From Streptomyces sp. TG1A-60 (GTDB lineage: Bacteria > Actinomycetota > Actinomycetes > Streptomycetales > Streptomycetaceae): a DNA stretch of 64,000 bases. This document shows positions 11,875-20,339 of the stretch, piece by piece (positions within the stretch are counted from its first letter, which is position 1; every line of letters starts with the position of its first letter). Both the position numbers and the translations under genes were made by a program. Below the pieces are notes generated by a model. That model was not told the DNA's origin. It did no database searches and was given only the letters and a program-made list of their open reading frames with translations. The stretch spans positions 5,828,001 to 5,892,000 of the forward strand of contig NZ_CP147520.1 in the NCBI RefSeq assembly GCF_037201975.1, written 5' to 3'.

Positions 11875-13041
11875 ATGCGTCACTTCGGGCACGTCGCCCC
11901 TGAGGAGCGGCAGCGCCTCTTCCACCGGGAGCCCGGCGCCTTCGACGCCGACTCGCCCGCCCGGGTGCTCGCCGCCGCCCTCGGCGCCACGCTCTACAGC
12001 CCTGCGACCCGGGAGCGGCTGGCCGACGACATCGTCAAGCAGGCCCGGCGCGGAGTCGTCTCCATGGTGCTCTGCCTGGAGGACTCCATCGACGACGCGG
12101 AGGTAGTGGGCGCAGAGGAGAACCTGGTCCGGCAGTTCGCCGACCTCGCCGGGCGGCCGGACGCCGAGCTTCCGCTGCTGTTCATCCGGGTCCGCCGGCC
12201 CGGGCAGATACCCGACCTTGTCCACCGTTTCGGCCCGGCGGTGCGGCTGCTGTCCGGGTTCGTGTTCCCGAAGTTCACCGAGGAGCGGGGCGTGCCGTTC
12301 CTGGAGGCGCTCACCGCCGCCGAGGCCGCGAGCGGGCGGCGGCTGTTCGGCATGCCGGTGCTGGAATCACCCGAGCTGATGTACCGGGAAACGCGGGTGG
12401 AGGCCCTTCAGGGCATCGCCCACACCGTCGACAAGTACCGCGACCGCGTCCTCGCGCTGCGCCTCGGCGTCACCGATTTCTGCTCCTCGTACGCGCTGCG
12501 CCGACCGCCCGACATGACCGCGTACGACGTCCAGATCGTCGCCTCCGTGATCGCGGACGTGGTGAACGTGCTGGGGCGCGCGGACGGCACCGGGTTCACG
12601 GTGACCGGGCCAGTGTGGGAGTACTTCCGGGTCCAGGAGCGCATGTTCAAGCCGCAGTTGCGGACCAGCCCCTTCCTGCAGAACCGGGCCGGGCGGCTGC
12701 GCGAGACGCTCATCGAGCACGCGCTGGACGGTCTGCTGCGCGAGGTCTCCCTCGACCAGGCCAACGGGCTGCTCGGCAAGACCTGCATCCACCCCTCCCA
12801 TGTACTGCCGGTGCACGCGCTGTCCGTGGTGAGCCACGAGGAGTTCGGCGACGCCCAGGACATCGTGCGGCCCGACCGCGACGGCGGCGGCGTCCTGCGG
12901 TCCGCCTCCCGGAACAAGATGAACGAGGTCAAGCCGCACCGGGCCTGGGCGGAAAGGGTTCTGCAGCGGGCCGAGGCGTTCGGTGTGGCCAACGAGGACA
13001 TCGGGTTCGTGGATCTGCTGGCCGCAGGGCTGCCCGACTGA
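11875..13041 (+). CDS. HpcH/HpaI aldolase / citrate-lyase-beta-like protein of the Ter module
   Basis: This 388-residue protein belongs to the CitE/HpcH TIM-barrel aldolase superfamily. Visible pieces are a GVVSMVLCLEDSIDD stretch with the acidic metal-binding residues, LFIRVRRPGQIPDL, FVFPKFTEERG and TDFCSSYALRRPPDM. ATG 11875 follows CACGGGGGA. A CitE-like aldolase next to phosphoribosyltransferase and HAD genes is a known combination in Ter gene neighbourhoods, proposed to make a nucleoside-like metabolite; that proposal comes from comparative genomics, not from this sequence. It is followed 58 bases later by the PRTase-StiP fusion, so they are probably co-transcribed. Confidence 0.85.
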   Translation: MRHFGHVAPEERQRLFHREPGAFDADSPARVLAAALGATLYSPATRERLADDIVKQARRGVVSMVLCLEDSIDDAEVVGAEENLVRQFADLAGRPDAELPLLFIRVRRPGQIPDLVHRFGPAVRLLSGFVFPKFTEERGVPFLEALTAAEAASGRRLFGMPVLESPELMYRETRVEALQGIAHTVDKYRDRVLALRLGVTDFCSSYALRRPPDMTAYDVQIVASVIADVVNVLGRADGTGFTVTGPVWEYFRVQERMFKPQLRTSPFLQNRAGRLRETLIEHALDGLLREVSLDQANGLLGKTCIHPSHVLPVHALSVVSHEEFGDAQDIVRPDRDGGGVLRSASRNKMNEVKPHRAWAERVLQRAEAFGVANEDIGFVDLLAAGLPD

Positions 13042-13099
13042 GTCCGCGGCCCGCCCGCGCACCGACGTCCGCTTTCATGTCGTACCGACTGAGGAATCG

Positions 13100-15772
13100 A
13101 TGACTGACGCAGTGAACGACACGTCCGGCGCGTCCGGCGCCGCAGGTGCCCTCTGGTCCGGGGCCTGGGTCGCCGAGCGGCTCGGGGTCGAACTGGTGGG
13201 CGGTGAGGAGCTGAGCGCCCTGCTGGGGCTCGCGCTGCGGCGCAACCCCAAACGGGCGCATCTGCTGGTGTCGAACGTCCTCGGCAAGCATGTGCCGCGG
13301 TCGCCGGCCGTCGTGCACGGGCACGGGTTCGCGCTCGGCCGCCGGGTGCGGGACCTGCTGGGCGAGGACGGGAGGCGGGGCACGGTCGTCCTCGGGTACG
13401 CCGAGACGGCCACCGGGCTCGGCCACTCGGTCGCGGACGGGCTGGGCGACGCGCCCTACCTCCACTCCACCCGGCGCCCGGTCGACGGCGTCGAGCAGGC
13501 CGGCGGCTTCGAGGAGTCCCACTCCCACGCCACGTCCCATCTGCTGCTGCCGGAGCACCCCACGCTGCTCGCCGGGCGGGGGCCGCTGGTGCTCGTCGAC
13601 GACGAGTTCTCCACGGGGAACACGGTCCTCAACACCGTCCGGGCGCTGCACGAGCGGTATCCGCGGGAGCGGTACGTCGTCGTGGCGCTGGTCGACATGC
13701 GGTCGGCGCGGGACCAGGGGCGGTTGGCCGAGTTCGCGCGTGAGATCGGTGCCCGGGTGGATCTGGTCGCCGCGGCGAAGGGGACCGTGCGGCTGCCGGA
13801 GGGGGTGCTGGAGAAGGGACGGGCACTGGTCGCGGAGTACGAGGGGGCCGCGGCCGGGGCCCCGCCGCCGGCTTCGGCCGCGCGGGTCGTCCGGGTCGGG
13901 CTGGGCTGGCCCGACGGGGTGCCCGACGGCGGGCGGCACGGGTTCACGCCCGCGCACCGCTCGCGTCTGGAGAGCGCGCTGCCCGGCATGGCCGCGCGCC
14001 TCGCCTCGGCCCTGCCGCCGGGTGCCCGCCGTGTGCTCGTCCTCGGCTTCGAGGAGCTGATGTACGCGCCGCTCGCGCTCGCGCGGGAGCTGGAACGGCT
14101 TGTGGAAGGGACGGAGATACGGTTCTCCACCACCACGCGGTCACCCGTCCTCGCCGTCGACGACCCCGGCTACGCGATACGCAGCCGCATCGTCTTCCCC
14201 GCGCACGACGACCCGGCGGACGGGCCGGGGGAGCGGTACGCGTACAACGTGGCGGGAGGGGGATTCGACGCGGTGATCGCCGTCGTCGACTCGGTGGCCG
14301 ACACGCCCGCGCTGCACGCCGCCGACGGGCTGTTGGCGGTCCTGGCCACGCACACCCCGACCGTACTGCTCACCGTCGTCCCGTCCTACGTCCCCCCACC
14401 CCGGCCCCTTCGCGGCACGCCGCCTCGGCCGAGCGCCGTCGCGGCGGGGGAAGGGGGCGGGCGGTTGGAGACGGCCGGGCAGAAGGAGGTGGCCGAGGTG
14501 CAGGAGACGCCGTGCGGCGACCCTGGGCCCGGCGCCGAGTCCTTCGCCCCGTTCTCCTCGATCGGACCCCACGCGTCGGCGCGCCCGGTCGCGTCCGCGA
14601 CCGAAAGGCCCCCGATGCTCCCCGAGCCCCTGCGCGGTCCCGACTTCTCCTCCTACGCGCCTGACGAGGTCGGGTGGTTGTTGCGGGATCTCTCGGCGGT
14701 GACGTTGGAGGCGCCTACCGAGGAACGGGAGGAGGCGATTCAGAGTGGTGGGGCGCACTACGCGGAGTCGCTGCCGGTGGAGTACCAGCCGAGTGGGCAG
14801 TATCAGGCGCTCTTCCACAGCGCCCTCGAAGCGTCGGCCGAGCGGATCGCCCTGGCCGTCGGGGTCGTGACCGAGACCGTGCTGGCGGAGCGGTCGTCGC
14901 GGCCCGTCATCGTGTCGTTGGCGCGGGCCGGGACACCCGTCGGGGTGTTGATGCGGCGGTGGGCGCGGTACCGGTACGGGGTCGAGCCGGCGCACTACGC
15001 CGTGTCGATCGTGCGGGGGCGCGGGATCGACGCCAACGCGTTGCGGTGGCTGGCGGCTCACCATGACCCCGCCGACGTCGTGTTCGTCGACGGCTGGACC
15101 GGCAAGGGAGCCATCACCCGCGAACTCGCCGCCGCGATCGAGGAGTTCGAGGCATCGGACGGGATCACCGGGTTCGACCCGGAGATCGCGGTGCTCGCCG
15201 ATCCGGGGTCGTGCGTGCGGACGTACGGTACGCGGGAGGACTTCCTCATACCGTCCGCCTGCCTCAACTCGACCGTGTCCGGGCTGATCTCGCGGACCGT
15301 GCTGCGCGCGGACCTCGTCGGGCCCGGCGACTTCCACGGGGCGAAGTTCTACCGGGAGCTGGCCGGCGTCGATGTGTCGGTGCGGTTCCTGGACGCGATA
15401 TCGGATCGCTTCGCCGCGGTGACGGACGACGTCGACGCCCGCACCAAGGAGCTGCTCGCCGCCGACCGCACGCCCACCTGGGAGGGGTGGGCGGCAGTCG
15501 AACGGATCAGCGAGGAGTACGGGATCCACGACGTCAACCTGGTCAAGCCGGGTGTCGGCGAGACCACTCGGGTGCTGTTGCGCCGGGTACCGTGGAAGAT
15601 CCTCGCGCGGGCCGGGGCGGGCGCGGACCTCGACCACGTACGTCTGCTCGCCGAACAGAGAGGGGTACCGGTGGAAGAGGTGGCCGAACTGCCGTACACA
15701 TGCGTGGGGTTGATCCACCCGCAGTACACGCGGGGCGCGACCGGCGCCGACGGCAGGGCGGTGGCGGTCTGA
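13100..15772 (+). CDS. Fusion protein: phosphoribosyltransferase-TRSP plus StiP-like protein with Pelota RNA-binding domain
   Basis: This 890-residue protein joins two proteins that are separate in most Ter clusters. Residues about 25-240 are a type I phosphoribosyltransferase with the PRPP loop LVLVDDEFSTGNT (about 163-175). Residues about 255-430 are the TRSP-type domain usual after such PRTases. A low-complexity linker (about 430-505) follows. From residue 506 (MLPEPLRGPDF) the sequence matches the StiP family layout, with a second PRTase-like fold (VFVDGWTGKGAITREL) and a C-terminal Pelota-like RNA-binding domain (about 813-883). ATG 13100 follows GAGGAA. An internal ATG at 14615 has GAAAGG eight bases upstream, so StiP could also be made alone. 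The stop overlaps the HAD start (TGATG). Confidence 0.85.
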   Translation: MTDAVNDTSGASGAAGALWSGAWVAERLGVELVGGEELSALLGLALRRNPKRAHLLVSNVLGKHVPRSPAVVHGHGFALGRRVRDLLGEDGRRGTVVLGYAETATGLGHSVADGLGDAPYLHSTRRPVDGVEQAGGFEESHSHATSHLLLPEHPTLLAGRGPLVLVDDEFSTGNTVLNTVRALHERYPRERYVVVALVDMRSARDQGRLAEFAREIGARVDLVAAAKGTVRLPEGVLEKGRALVAEYEGAAAGAPPPASAARVVRVGLGWPDGVPDGGRHGFTPAHRSRLESALPGMAARLASALPPGARRVLVLGFEELMYAPLALARELERLVEGTEIRFSTTTRSPVLAVDDPGYAIRSRIVFPAHDDPADGPGERYAYNVAGGGFDAVIAVVDSVADTPALHAADGLLAVLATHTPTVLLTVVPSYVPPPRPLRGTPPRPSAVAAGEGGGRLETAGQKEVAEVQETPCGDPGPGAESFAPFSSIGPHASARPVASATERPPMLPEPLRGPDFSSYAPDEVGWLLRDLSAVTLEAPTEEREEAIQSGGAHYAESLPVEYQPSGQYQALFHSALEASAERIALAVGVVTETVLAERSSRPVIVSLARAGTPVGVLMRRWARYRYGVEPAHYAVSIVRGRGIDANALRWLAAHHDPADVVFVDGWTGKGAITRELAAAIEEFEASDGITGFDPEIAVLADPGSCVRTYGTREDFLIPSACLNSTVSGLISRTVLRADLVGPGDFHGAKFYRELAGVDVSVRFLDAISDRFAAVTDDVDARTKELLAADRTPTWEGWAAVERISEEYGIHDVNLVKPGVGETTRVLLRRVPWKILARAGAGADLDHVRLLAEQRGVPVEEVAELPYTCVGLIHPQYTRGATGADGRAVAV

Positions 15773-16590
15773 TGCCGGGGACCCGGGTGCTCGTCGCGAG
15801 CGACCTCGACCGTACGCTCATCTACTCGTCCGCCGCGCTCGCGCTGACCATGCCGGACGCGCGGGCGCCCCGGCTGCTCACCGTCGAGGTGCACGAGAGC
15901 AAGCCGCTGTCGTACATGACGGAGACGGCCGCGCGGCTGCTCGCCGAGCTGGGCGACGCGGCGGTGTTCGTGCCGACGACGACCCGCACCCGCAAGCAGT
16001 ACCAGCGGATCAACCTGCCGGGCCCGACACCGCAGTACGCGATCTGTGCCAACGGCGGCCACCTGCTGGTGGACGGCGTCTCGGACACCGCCTGGTACGA
16101 GCGGGTCACCGCCCGGCTCGCCGACGAGTGCGCGCCGCTCGCCGAGGTGCGCGACCACATGGCGGCCACGACCGACCCGGCCTGGGTGCGCAGGCACCGG
16201 GTCGCGGAGGACCTCTTCGTCTATCTCGTCGTCGAGCGTGAACTGCTCCCCGACGAGTGGGTGAAGGACCTCGCGGTGTGGGCCGAGAACCGGGGCTGGA
16301 CGGTCTCCTTGCAGGGCCGCAAGCTGTACGCCGTGCCGAAGCCGCTCACCAAGAGCGCGGCGATGCGGGAGGTCGCGCGGCGGACCGGGGCCGAGCTGAC
16401 GCTCGCCGCCGGTGACTCCCTGCTCGACGCGGATCTGCTGCTCGCGGCGGACCGGGCGTGGCGGCCGGGGCACGGGGAGCTGGCCGACGCGGGGTGGGCG
16501 GGGCCGGCGGTCACCGTTCTTCCGGAACGAGGTGTGACGGCGGGGGAGCGGATTCTTCGGGAGTTCCTGCTGGCCTCACGGGAACGCTGA
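15772..16590 (+). CDS. HAD superfamily phosphatase of the Ter metabolite module
   Basis: This 272-residue protein has HAD motif I as SDLDRTLIYSS near the N-terminus and motif IV as AGDSLLDADLL near residue 210, with a Lys in the PKPLTKSAAM region as motif III. A Cof-like C2 cap lies between. ATG 15772 overlaps the previous stop codon by one base (TGATG), so translation is coupled to the PRTase-StiP fusion. In Ter neighbourhoods this HAD is predicted to dephosphorylate the product of the PRTases. It is the last gene of the operon and convergent with the dedA gene. Substrate is inferred only from context. Confidence 0.88.
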   Translation: MPGTRVLVASDLDRTLIYSSAALALTMPDARAPRLLTVEVHESKPLSYMTETAARLLAELGDAAVFVPTTTRTRKQYQRINLPGPTPQYAICANGGHLLVDGVSDTAWYERVTARLADECAPLAEVRDHMAATTDPAWVRRHRVAEDLFVYLVVERELLPDEWVKDLAVWAENRGWTVSLQGRKLYAVPKPLTKSAAMREVARRTGAELTLAAGDSLLDADLLLAADRAWRPGHGELADAGWAGPAVTVLPERGVTAGERILREFLLASRER

Positions 16591-16642
16591 GCGGGGAGCC
16601 TGTGCCGTTCAGGGGGCGGGGCTCGCCGTGGTGTGCGCTGCG

Positions 16643-16712
16643 GGTTCGTCGTGGCTTGTCGCGCCCCGCGGCGGAGCCGCACATCGATACGGTCCCGCGC
16701 CCCTGTCAGCGC
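16643..16712 (+). repeat. Dispersed intergenic repeat, longest copy
   Basis: The copy starts CGGGTTCGTCGTGGCTTGTC, has an inserted 30-base section containing GCGGCGGAGCCGC, and ends TCCCGCGCCCCTGTCAG. The last 13 bases (CGCGCCCCTGTCA) are tandemly repeated. It fills the convergent gap between the HAD and dedA genes. Confidence 0.5.
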
Positions 16713-17350
16713 GCCCCTGTCAGCGCGCCCCTTCTCAGGAAGCGGACGATCACGAACGCCAGCACTGCCACGGCCGCCCCCGCCAGCACGATCTTCGAGT
16801 ACGTCGAGACGATCGCGGTGACCTCGGTCCAGTTGGCGCCGAGGAAGTAACCGGCGAGGACGAAGACCGTGTTCCACAGGGCGCTGCCGAGAGCGGTGAG
16901 GAGGGTGAAGACGGGCAGGGGCATGCGTTCGACGCCGGCCGGTACGGAGATCAGGCTGCGGAAGACGGGGAGCATGCGGCCGAAGAAGATCGCCTTGGTG
17001 CCGTGCTTGAGGAACCAGGCCTCCGTCTTCTCGATGTCCGACACCTTGACCAGCGGCAGCCTGGCCGCGATGGCGACCGTGCGCTCGCGGCCGAGGAGCG
17101 CGCCGACGCCGTAGAGGGCGAGGGCGCCGACGACGGAGCCGACGGTGGTCCACAGCAGGGCGGCCAGGAGGTCCATCCGGCCGGTGCTCGCGGCGAAGCC
17201 GGCGAGGGGGAGGACGACCTCGCTGGGGATCGGCGGGAAGAGGTTCTCCAGGGCGACGGCCAGACCGGCGCCCGGCGCCCCGAGGCGGTCCATCAGATCG
17301 ATGATCCACAGGGGCGCGCCGCTCACTGACTCCGCTTGCATGGCTGTCAT
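16706..17350 (-). CDS. DedA/SNARE-associated (VTT) membrane protein
   Basis: This 214-residue polytopic protein has the DedA signature ENLFPPIPSEVVLPLAGF near residues 36-53, a second conserved stretch FGRMLPVFRSLISVPAGVERM, and five or six hydrophobic segments. DedA proteins are proposed undecaprenyl-phosphate or phospholipid flippases needed for envelope homeostasis. The start is the first ATG at 17350; a second Met at position 4 is also possible. It is not in an operon with its neighbours. A second, more distant VTT-type protein lies at 28557. Confidence 0.92.
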   Translation of the reverse strand: MTAMQAESVSGAPLWIIDLMDRLGAPGAGLAVALENLFPPIPSEVVLPLAGFAASTGRMDLLAALLWTTVGSVVGALALYGVGALLGRERTVAIAARLPLVKVSDIEKTEAWFLKHGTKAIFFGRMLPVFRSLISVPAGVERMPLPVFTLLTALGSALWNTVFVLAGYFLGANWTEVTAIVSTYSKIVLAGAAVAVLAFVIVRFLRRGALTGAR

Positions 17351-17438
17351 GGGGGCACGCTAGGCGAGCGAAGCTGAAGAGACCCTGAGGGGCGGGTGAA
17401 CGTTCATGGCCCGGGGGCCGTAGTTCGAAGTGTGCCGA

Positions 17439-17663
17439 TCAACCGCAGCAGCCGCCACCGCAGCATCCGCCGCCGCCGCCACCGCCCGACCGGGGCGTGG
17501 GCGCTGACGCGGCGGCCGAGCCGCCGACCGCGACCGTAGACAGAAGTTTGACCGTGTCGGAGTGGCCCGAGGGGCAGTCCGCGGGGGCGGACGACGCGGC
17601 CATCGGACGGCTCAGTTCGAAGGTGTCGCCGCAGGTCCGGCAGCGGAATTCGTAGCGAGGCAT
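17439..17663 (-). CDS. FmdB-type zinc-ribbon protein
   Basis: This small protein of 74 residues begins MPRYEFRCRTCGDTFE, the FmdB/CxxC_CxxC_SSSS zinc-ribbon start. The second knuckle is CPSGH rather than CPxCG, as in many Streptomyces homologues. It ends in a Gly/Cys run, GGGGGGGCCGGGCCG, that may bind metal. ATG 17663 is preferred over an ATG two codons upstream because the family begins MPxYEF. The family is loosely tied to regulation; no function is assigned here. It is monocistronic. Confidence 0.85.
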   Translation of the reverse strand: MPRYEFRCRTCGDTFELSRPMAASSAPADCPSGHSDTVKLLSTVAVGGSAAASAPTPRSGGGGGGGCCGGGCCG

Positions 17664-18204
17664 GGGCACAGGCTAACCGCTCGCCCGCGCGGCGACAGGG
17701 GGCCTCGTTGATGGCTGGTCCGTCACACTGGCCGAATTTTCGCACTGCCGACCGAAGCAGTTGTGAAAGCGACTGATAATTTGTGGTCGCAGTGTGGAGG
17801 CCGAGAGGCCGGGGGAGTAGGGGGCTCGCAGCCGCGAACGCGGCGGCTGTGACCGTCCACACGGGCGATGCCAAGTGGGGAAGGGGGGCAGTCGTGACCG
17901 CTGTCCTGGGACGATCGGGAGCCACGTCTCCCGGTCGTATGGTCGCCGCGCGCGGGCGAAAAGTTGCCGCGCACCGCCGAATAGTCGCCGCACATCGCGC
18001 GGAGCACCACCGAGCAGGTGCCGCGCGTCGCTCGGACCGCCCGTGCACGGGAGTCCGCCGTGGCTAGGCCGGGGAACACGACCGGCCCTGAGGGCGAAGG
18101 CCGCCCGCACCGCTCACGTCTCCCGGCGAAGGAGAGGGTGCGGGGGGCACCGGAGTCCGACCTCACGATGCAGTTGAAGCTTCCCCGTCGCGGCGGACGA
18201 GACC
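17664..18204. other. 541-base gap with three 21-base tandem repeats
   Basis: No convincing gene is seen. Three imperfect 21-base units occur in tandem at 17940-18002 (cores GGTCGCCGCGC, AGTTGCCGCGC and AGTCGCCGCAC). On the plus strand they fall in a frame that would encode heptads VAARGRK, VAAHRRI and VAAHRAE inside a possible 94-residue basic peptide (17783-18067) without a good ribosome-binding site. The right-hand part must carry the promoter for the penicillin-binding protein gene. Confidence 0.35.
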
Positions 18205-20292
18205 ATGCAGCTGCGGGTGCCCGAGCAGCGTGCGCTCGACAGGCGGGAGGAGGAGCGGAACCCGGGGAAGAGGGGCCGGCGCAAGGCGCCCAGGCCGTCC
18301 GTCCTGGCCAGGGCCTCCGCCGTCGCCGGTTCGCGGCTGGCTCCCTTCGCCCCCTTCGCCCGCCGTCTGCGTCCCCGGTACCCCCGACCGGGCCGCACGG
18401 ACTGGCGCCGCTGGGTGCCGTCCTGGCGCCAGTCGCTCGGGGCCGTGGGCCTGACCGTGGGTGTCAGCGGCATGCTGCTGACCGCCGCCTACGCCGCCAC
18501 GGACATACCGGAGGATCTCAACACCTTCGCCACCCAGCAGGACAACGTGTACTTCTGGTCCGACGGCACCCCGATGGCCCGTACGGGCTGGGTGCGGCGT
18601 CAGGCGATGCCGCTGAAGGACGTGCCCGAGGACGTGCGCTGGGCGGTCCTCGCGGCGGAGAACGCGAGCTTCTACTCCGACCCCGGCATCTCCGTCAGCG
18701 GTATCACCCGCGCGCTGGTGCGCACCGTCGGTGAGGGCGACACCCAGGGCGGCTCGACGATCACCCAGCAGTACGTCAAGAACGTGTACCTCTCCCAGGA
18801 CCGCTCGCTGGGCCGCAAGTTCGACGAGGCGATGATCGCCCTCAAGCTCGACAACAGGATGAGCAAGGACCAGATCCTGGAGGGCTACCTCAACACCAGC
18901 TGGTTCGGCCGCGGCACCTACGGCATCCAGCGGGCCGCCCAGGCGTACTACGGCAAGGACGTCGGCGAGCTGAACGTCAGCGAGGCCGCCCTCCTCGCCT
19001 GCCTCCTCAAGGGCGCGGGCCTGTACGACCCCGCCCTCAGCCAGGCCAACCGCGAACGGGCGGTGGACCGCTGGGAGTGGATCATGGACCGGATGGTGGC
19101 CATCGGGAAGCTGTCCAAGGCCGAGCGCGCCAAGTACACCAAGTTCCCCGAACCGCTGGAGCAGTCCAGCCAGTACGACACCGGCAAGCAGAGCGACTAC
19201 CTGGTGGAGCTGGCGGCGCAGTACGCGAAGAAGGCCGCGAACCTCTCCGACCAGGACTTCGACCGGGGCGGCTACCAGGTCTACACGACCTTCGACCGCG
19301 ACCGGCAGTCCGAGCTGACCGACGCCGTCACCGAGGCTCGTAAGAAGGTGCGCAAGGACGATCCGAAGAAGGCGAAGGCCGCACACTTCGGGGCCTCCTC
19401 GGTCGCCGCCGACGGCCGGATACTCGCCGTCTACGGCGGCCCCGACCACCGCAAACAGGGCTTCAACGAGTCGAACGCGACCACGGTCCCGGCCGGCTCC
19501 GCCTTCCTGCCGTTCGTCTACGCCGCCGGTCTGGAACACGGTGTCGTCAAGGAACGCGACGGCGAGGCGACACCTGTCACCCCGCAGACGGTCTACAACG
19601 GCGACGACGGCGTCCCGGTGACCACACCGGAGGGGCCGTACTGGGACCGGGGCGGCAAGCGGGTCGCCGCCCACAACGACGGCGAGAAGTCCTACGGCCC
19701 CATCACCCTGCACGACGCGCTCGCGGGCTCGGTGAACACACCCTTCATGCAGCTCGGCATGGACACCGGCCTGACCAAGGTGCGCGCCACCGCCGAGGCG
19801 GCCGGACTGCTCCCCTCCAGCTTCGGGGCCCAGGTGCCCGCGCTGTCGGTGGGCAGCGCCAGGCCCAGCGCGATCCGTATGGCCAGCGGCTACAGCACCT
19901 TCGCCGCCCTCGGCAAGCACACCGAGCCGTACTCCGTGCGGAAGGTGACCCACAACGGATCCAAGGTCGCGCTGAAGACCCCCAAGCCCCGGCGGGCGAT
20001 GGGCGGCAAGGTGGCCGCCCAGGTCACCGAGGCGCTCACGGACGCCTTCCGCCGCGACCACCCCGCCTCGCCCGGCGCCGCCTCCTTCGAGGTGGCCGGC
20101 AAGGGCGGGACCACACAGGACGACAAGGCCGCCTGGTACGTCGGGACGGCGGAGGACGTGTCGACCGCCGTCGTCGTCTACCGCATCGACCTCACCAAGA
20201 GCCTGGAGCCGCTACCGCTCGACGGGATCGCCGGAACCCCCAACTCCGGTGTCCCCTACGACATCTGGTCCAGTGCGATGAGTATCGGCTGA
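18205..20292 (+). CDS. Class A penicillin-binding protein, glycosyltransferase 51 plus degenerate transpeptidase
   Basis: The 695-residue protein has a basic cytoplasmic N-terminus, one membrane helix (about 76-97), then GT51. GT51 motifs are retained: Glu152 in AAENASFYSDPG, GGSTITQQYVKNVY, RKFDEAMIALKL (Glu208) and QILEGYLNTSWFGRGTYGIQ. The transpeptidase domain (about 370-690) has lost its catalytic Lys: the SxxK site reads PAGSAFLPF (Ser432, Leu435). SVN is present, and KTGT is altered to KGGT. It should polymerise glycan but is unlikely to cross-link. ATG 18205 is used, with a weak ribosome-binding site. A polysaccharide deacetylase follows after 47 bases, suggesting a joint cell-wall operon. 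Confidence 0.92.
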   Translation: MQLRVPEQRALDRREEERNPGKRGRRKAPRPSVLARASAVAGSRLAPFAPFARRLRPRYPRPGRTDWRRWVPSWRQSLGAVGLTVGVSGMLLTAAYAATDIPEDLNTFATQQDNVYFWSDGTPMARTGWVRRQAMPLKDVPEDVRWAVLAAENASFYSDPGISVSGITRALVRTVGEGDTQGGSTITQQYVKNVYLSQDRSLGRKFDEAMIALKLDNRMSKDQILEGYLNTSWFGRGTYGIQRAAQAYYGKDVGELNVSEAALLACLLKGAGLYDPALSQANRERAVDRWEWIMDRMVAIGKLSKAERAKYTKFPEPLEQSSQYDTGKQSDYLVELAAQYAKKAANLSDQDFDRGGYQVYTTFDRDRQSELTDAVTEARKKVRKDDPKKAKAAHFGASSVAADGRILAVYGGPDHRKQGFNESNATTVPAGSAFLPFVYAAGLEHGVVKERDGEATPVTPQTVYNGDDGVPVTTPEGPYWDRGGKRVAAHNDGEKSYGPITLHDALAGSVNTPFMQLGMDTGLTKVRATAEAAGLLPSSFGAQVPALSVGSARPSAIRMASGYSTFAALGKHTEPYSVRKVTHNGSKVALKTPKPRRAMGGKVAAQVTEALTDAFRRDHPASPGAASFEVAGKGGTTQDDKAAWYVGTAEDVSTAVVVYRIDLTKSLEPLPLDGIAGTPNSGVPYDIWSSAMSIG

Positions 20293-20339
20293 CCACCGAT
20301 GAGCATCCGCGCCCGCCACCCTCGCAGAATGAGCCGTAC

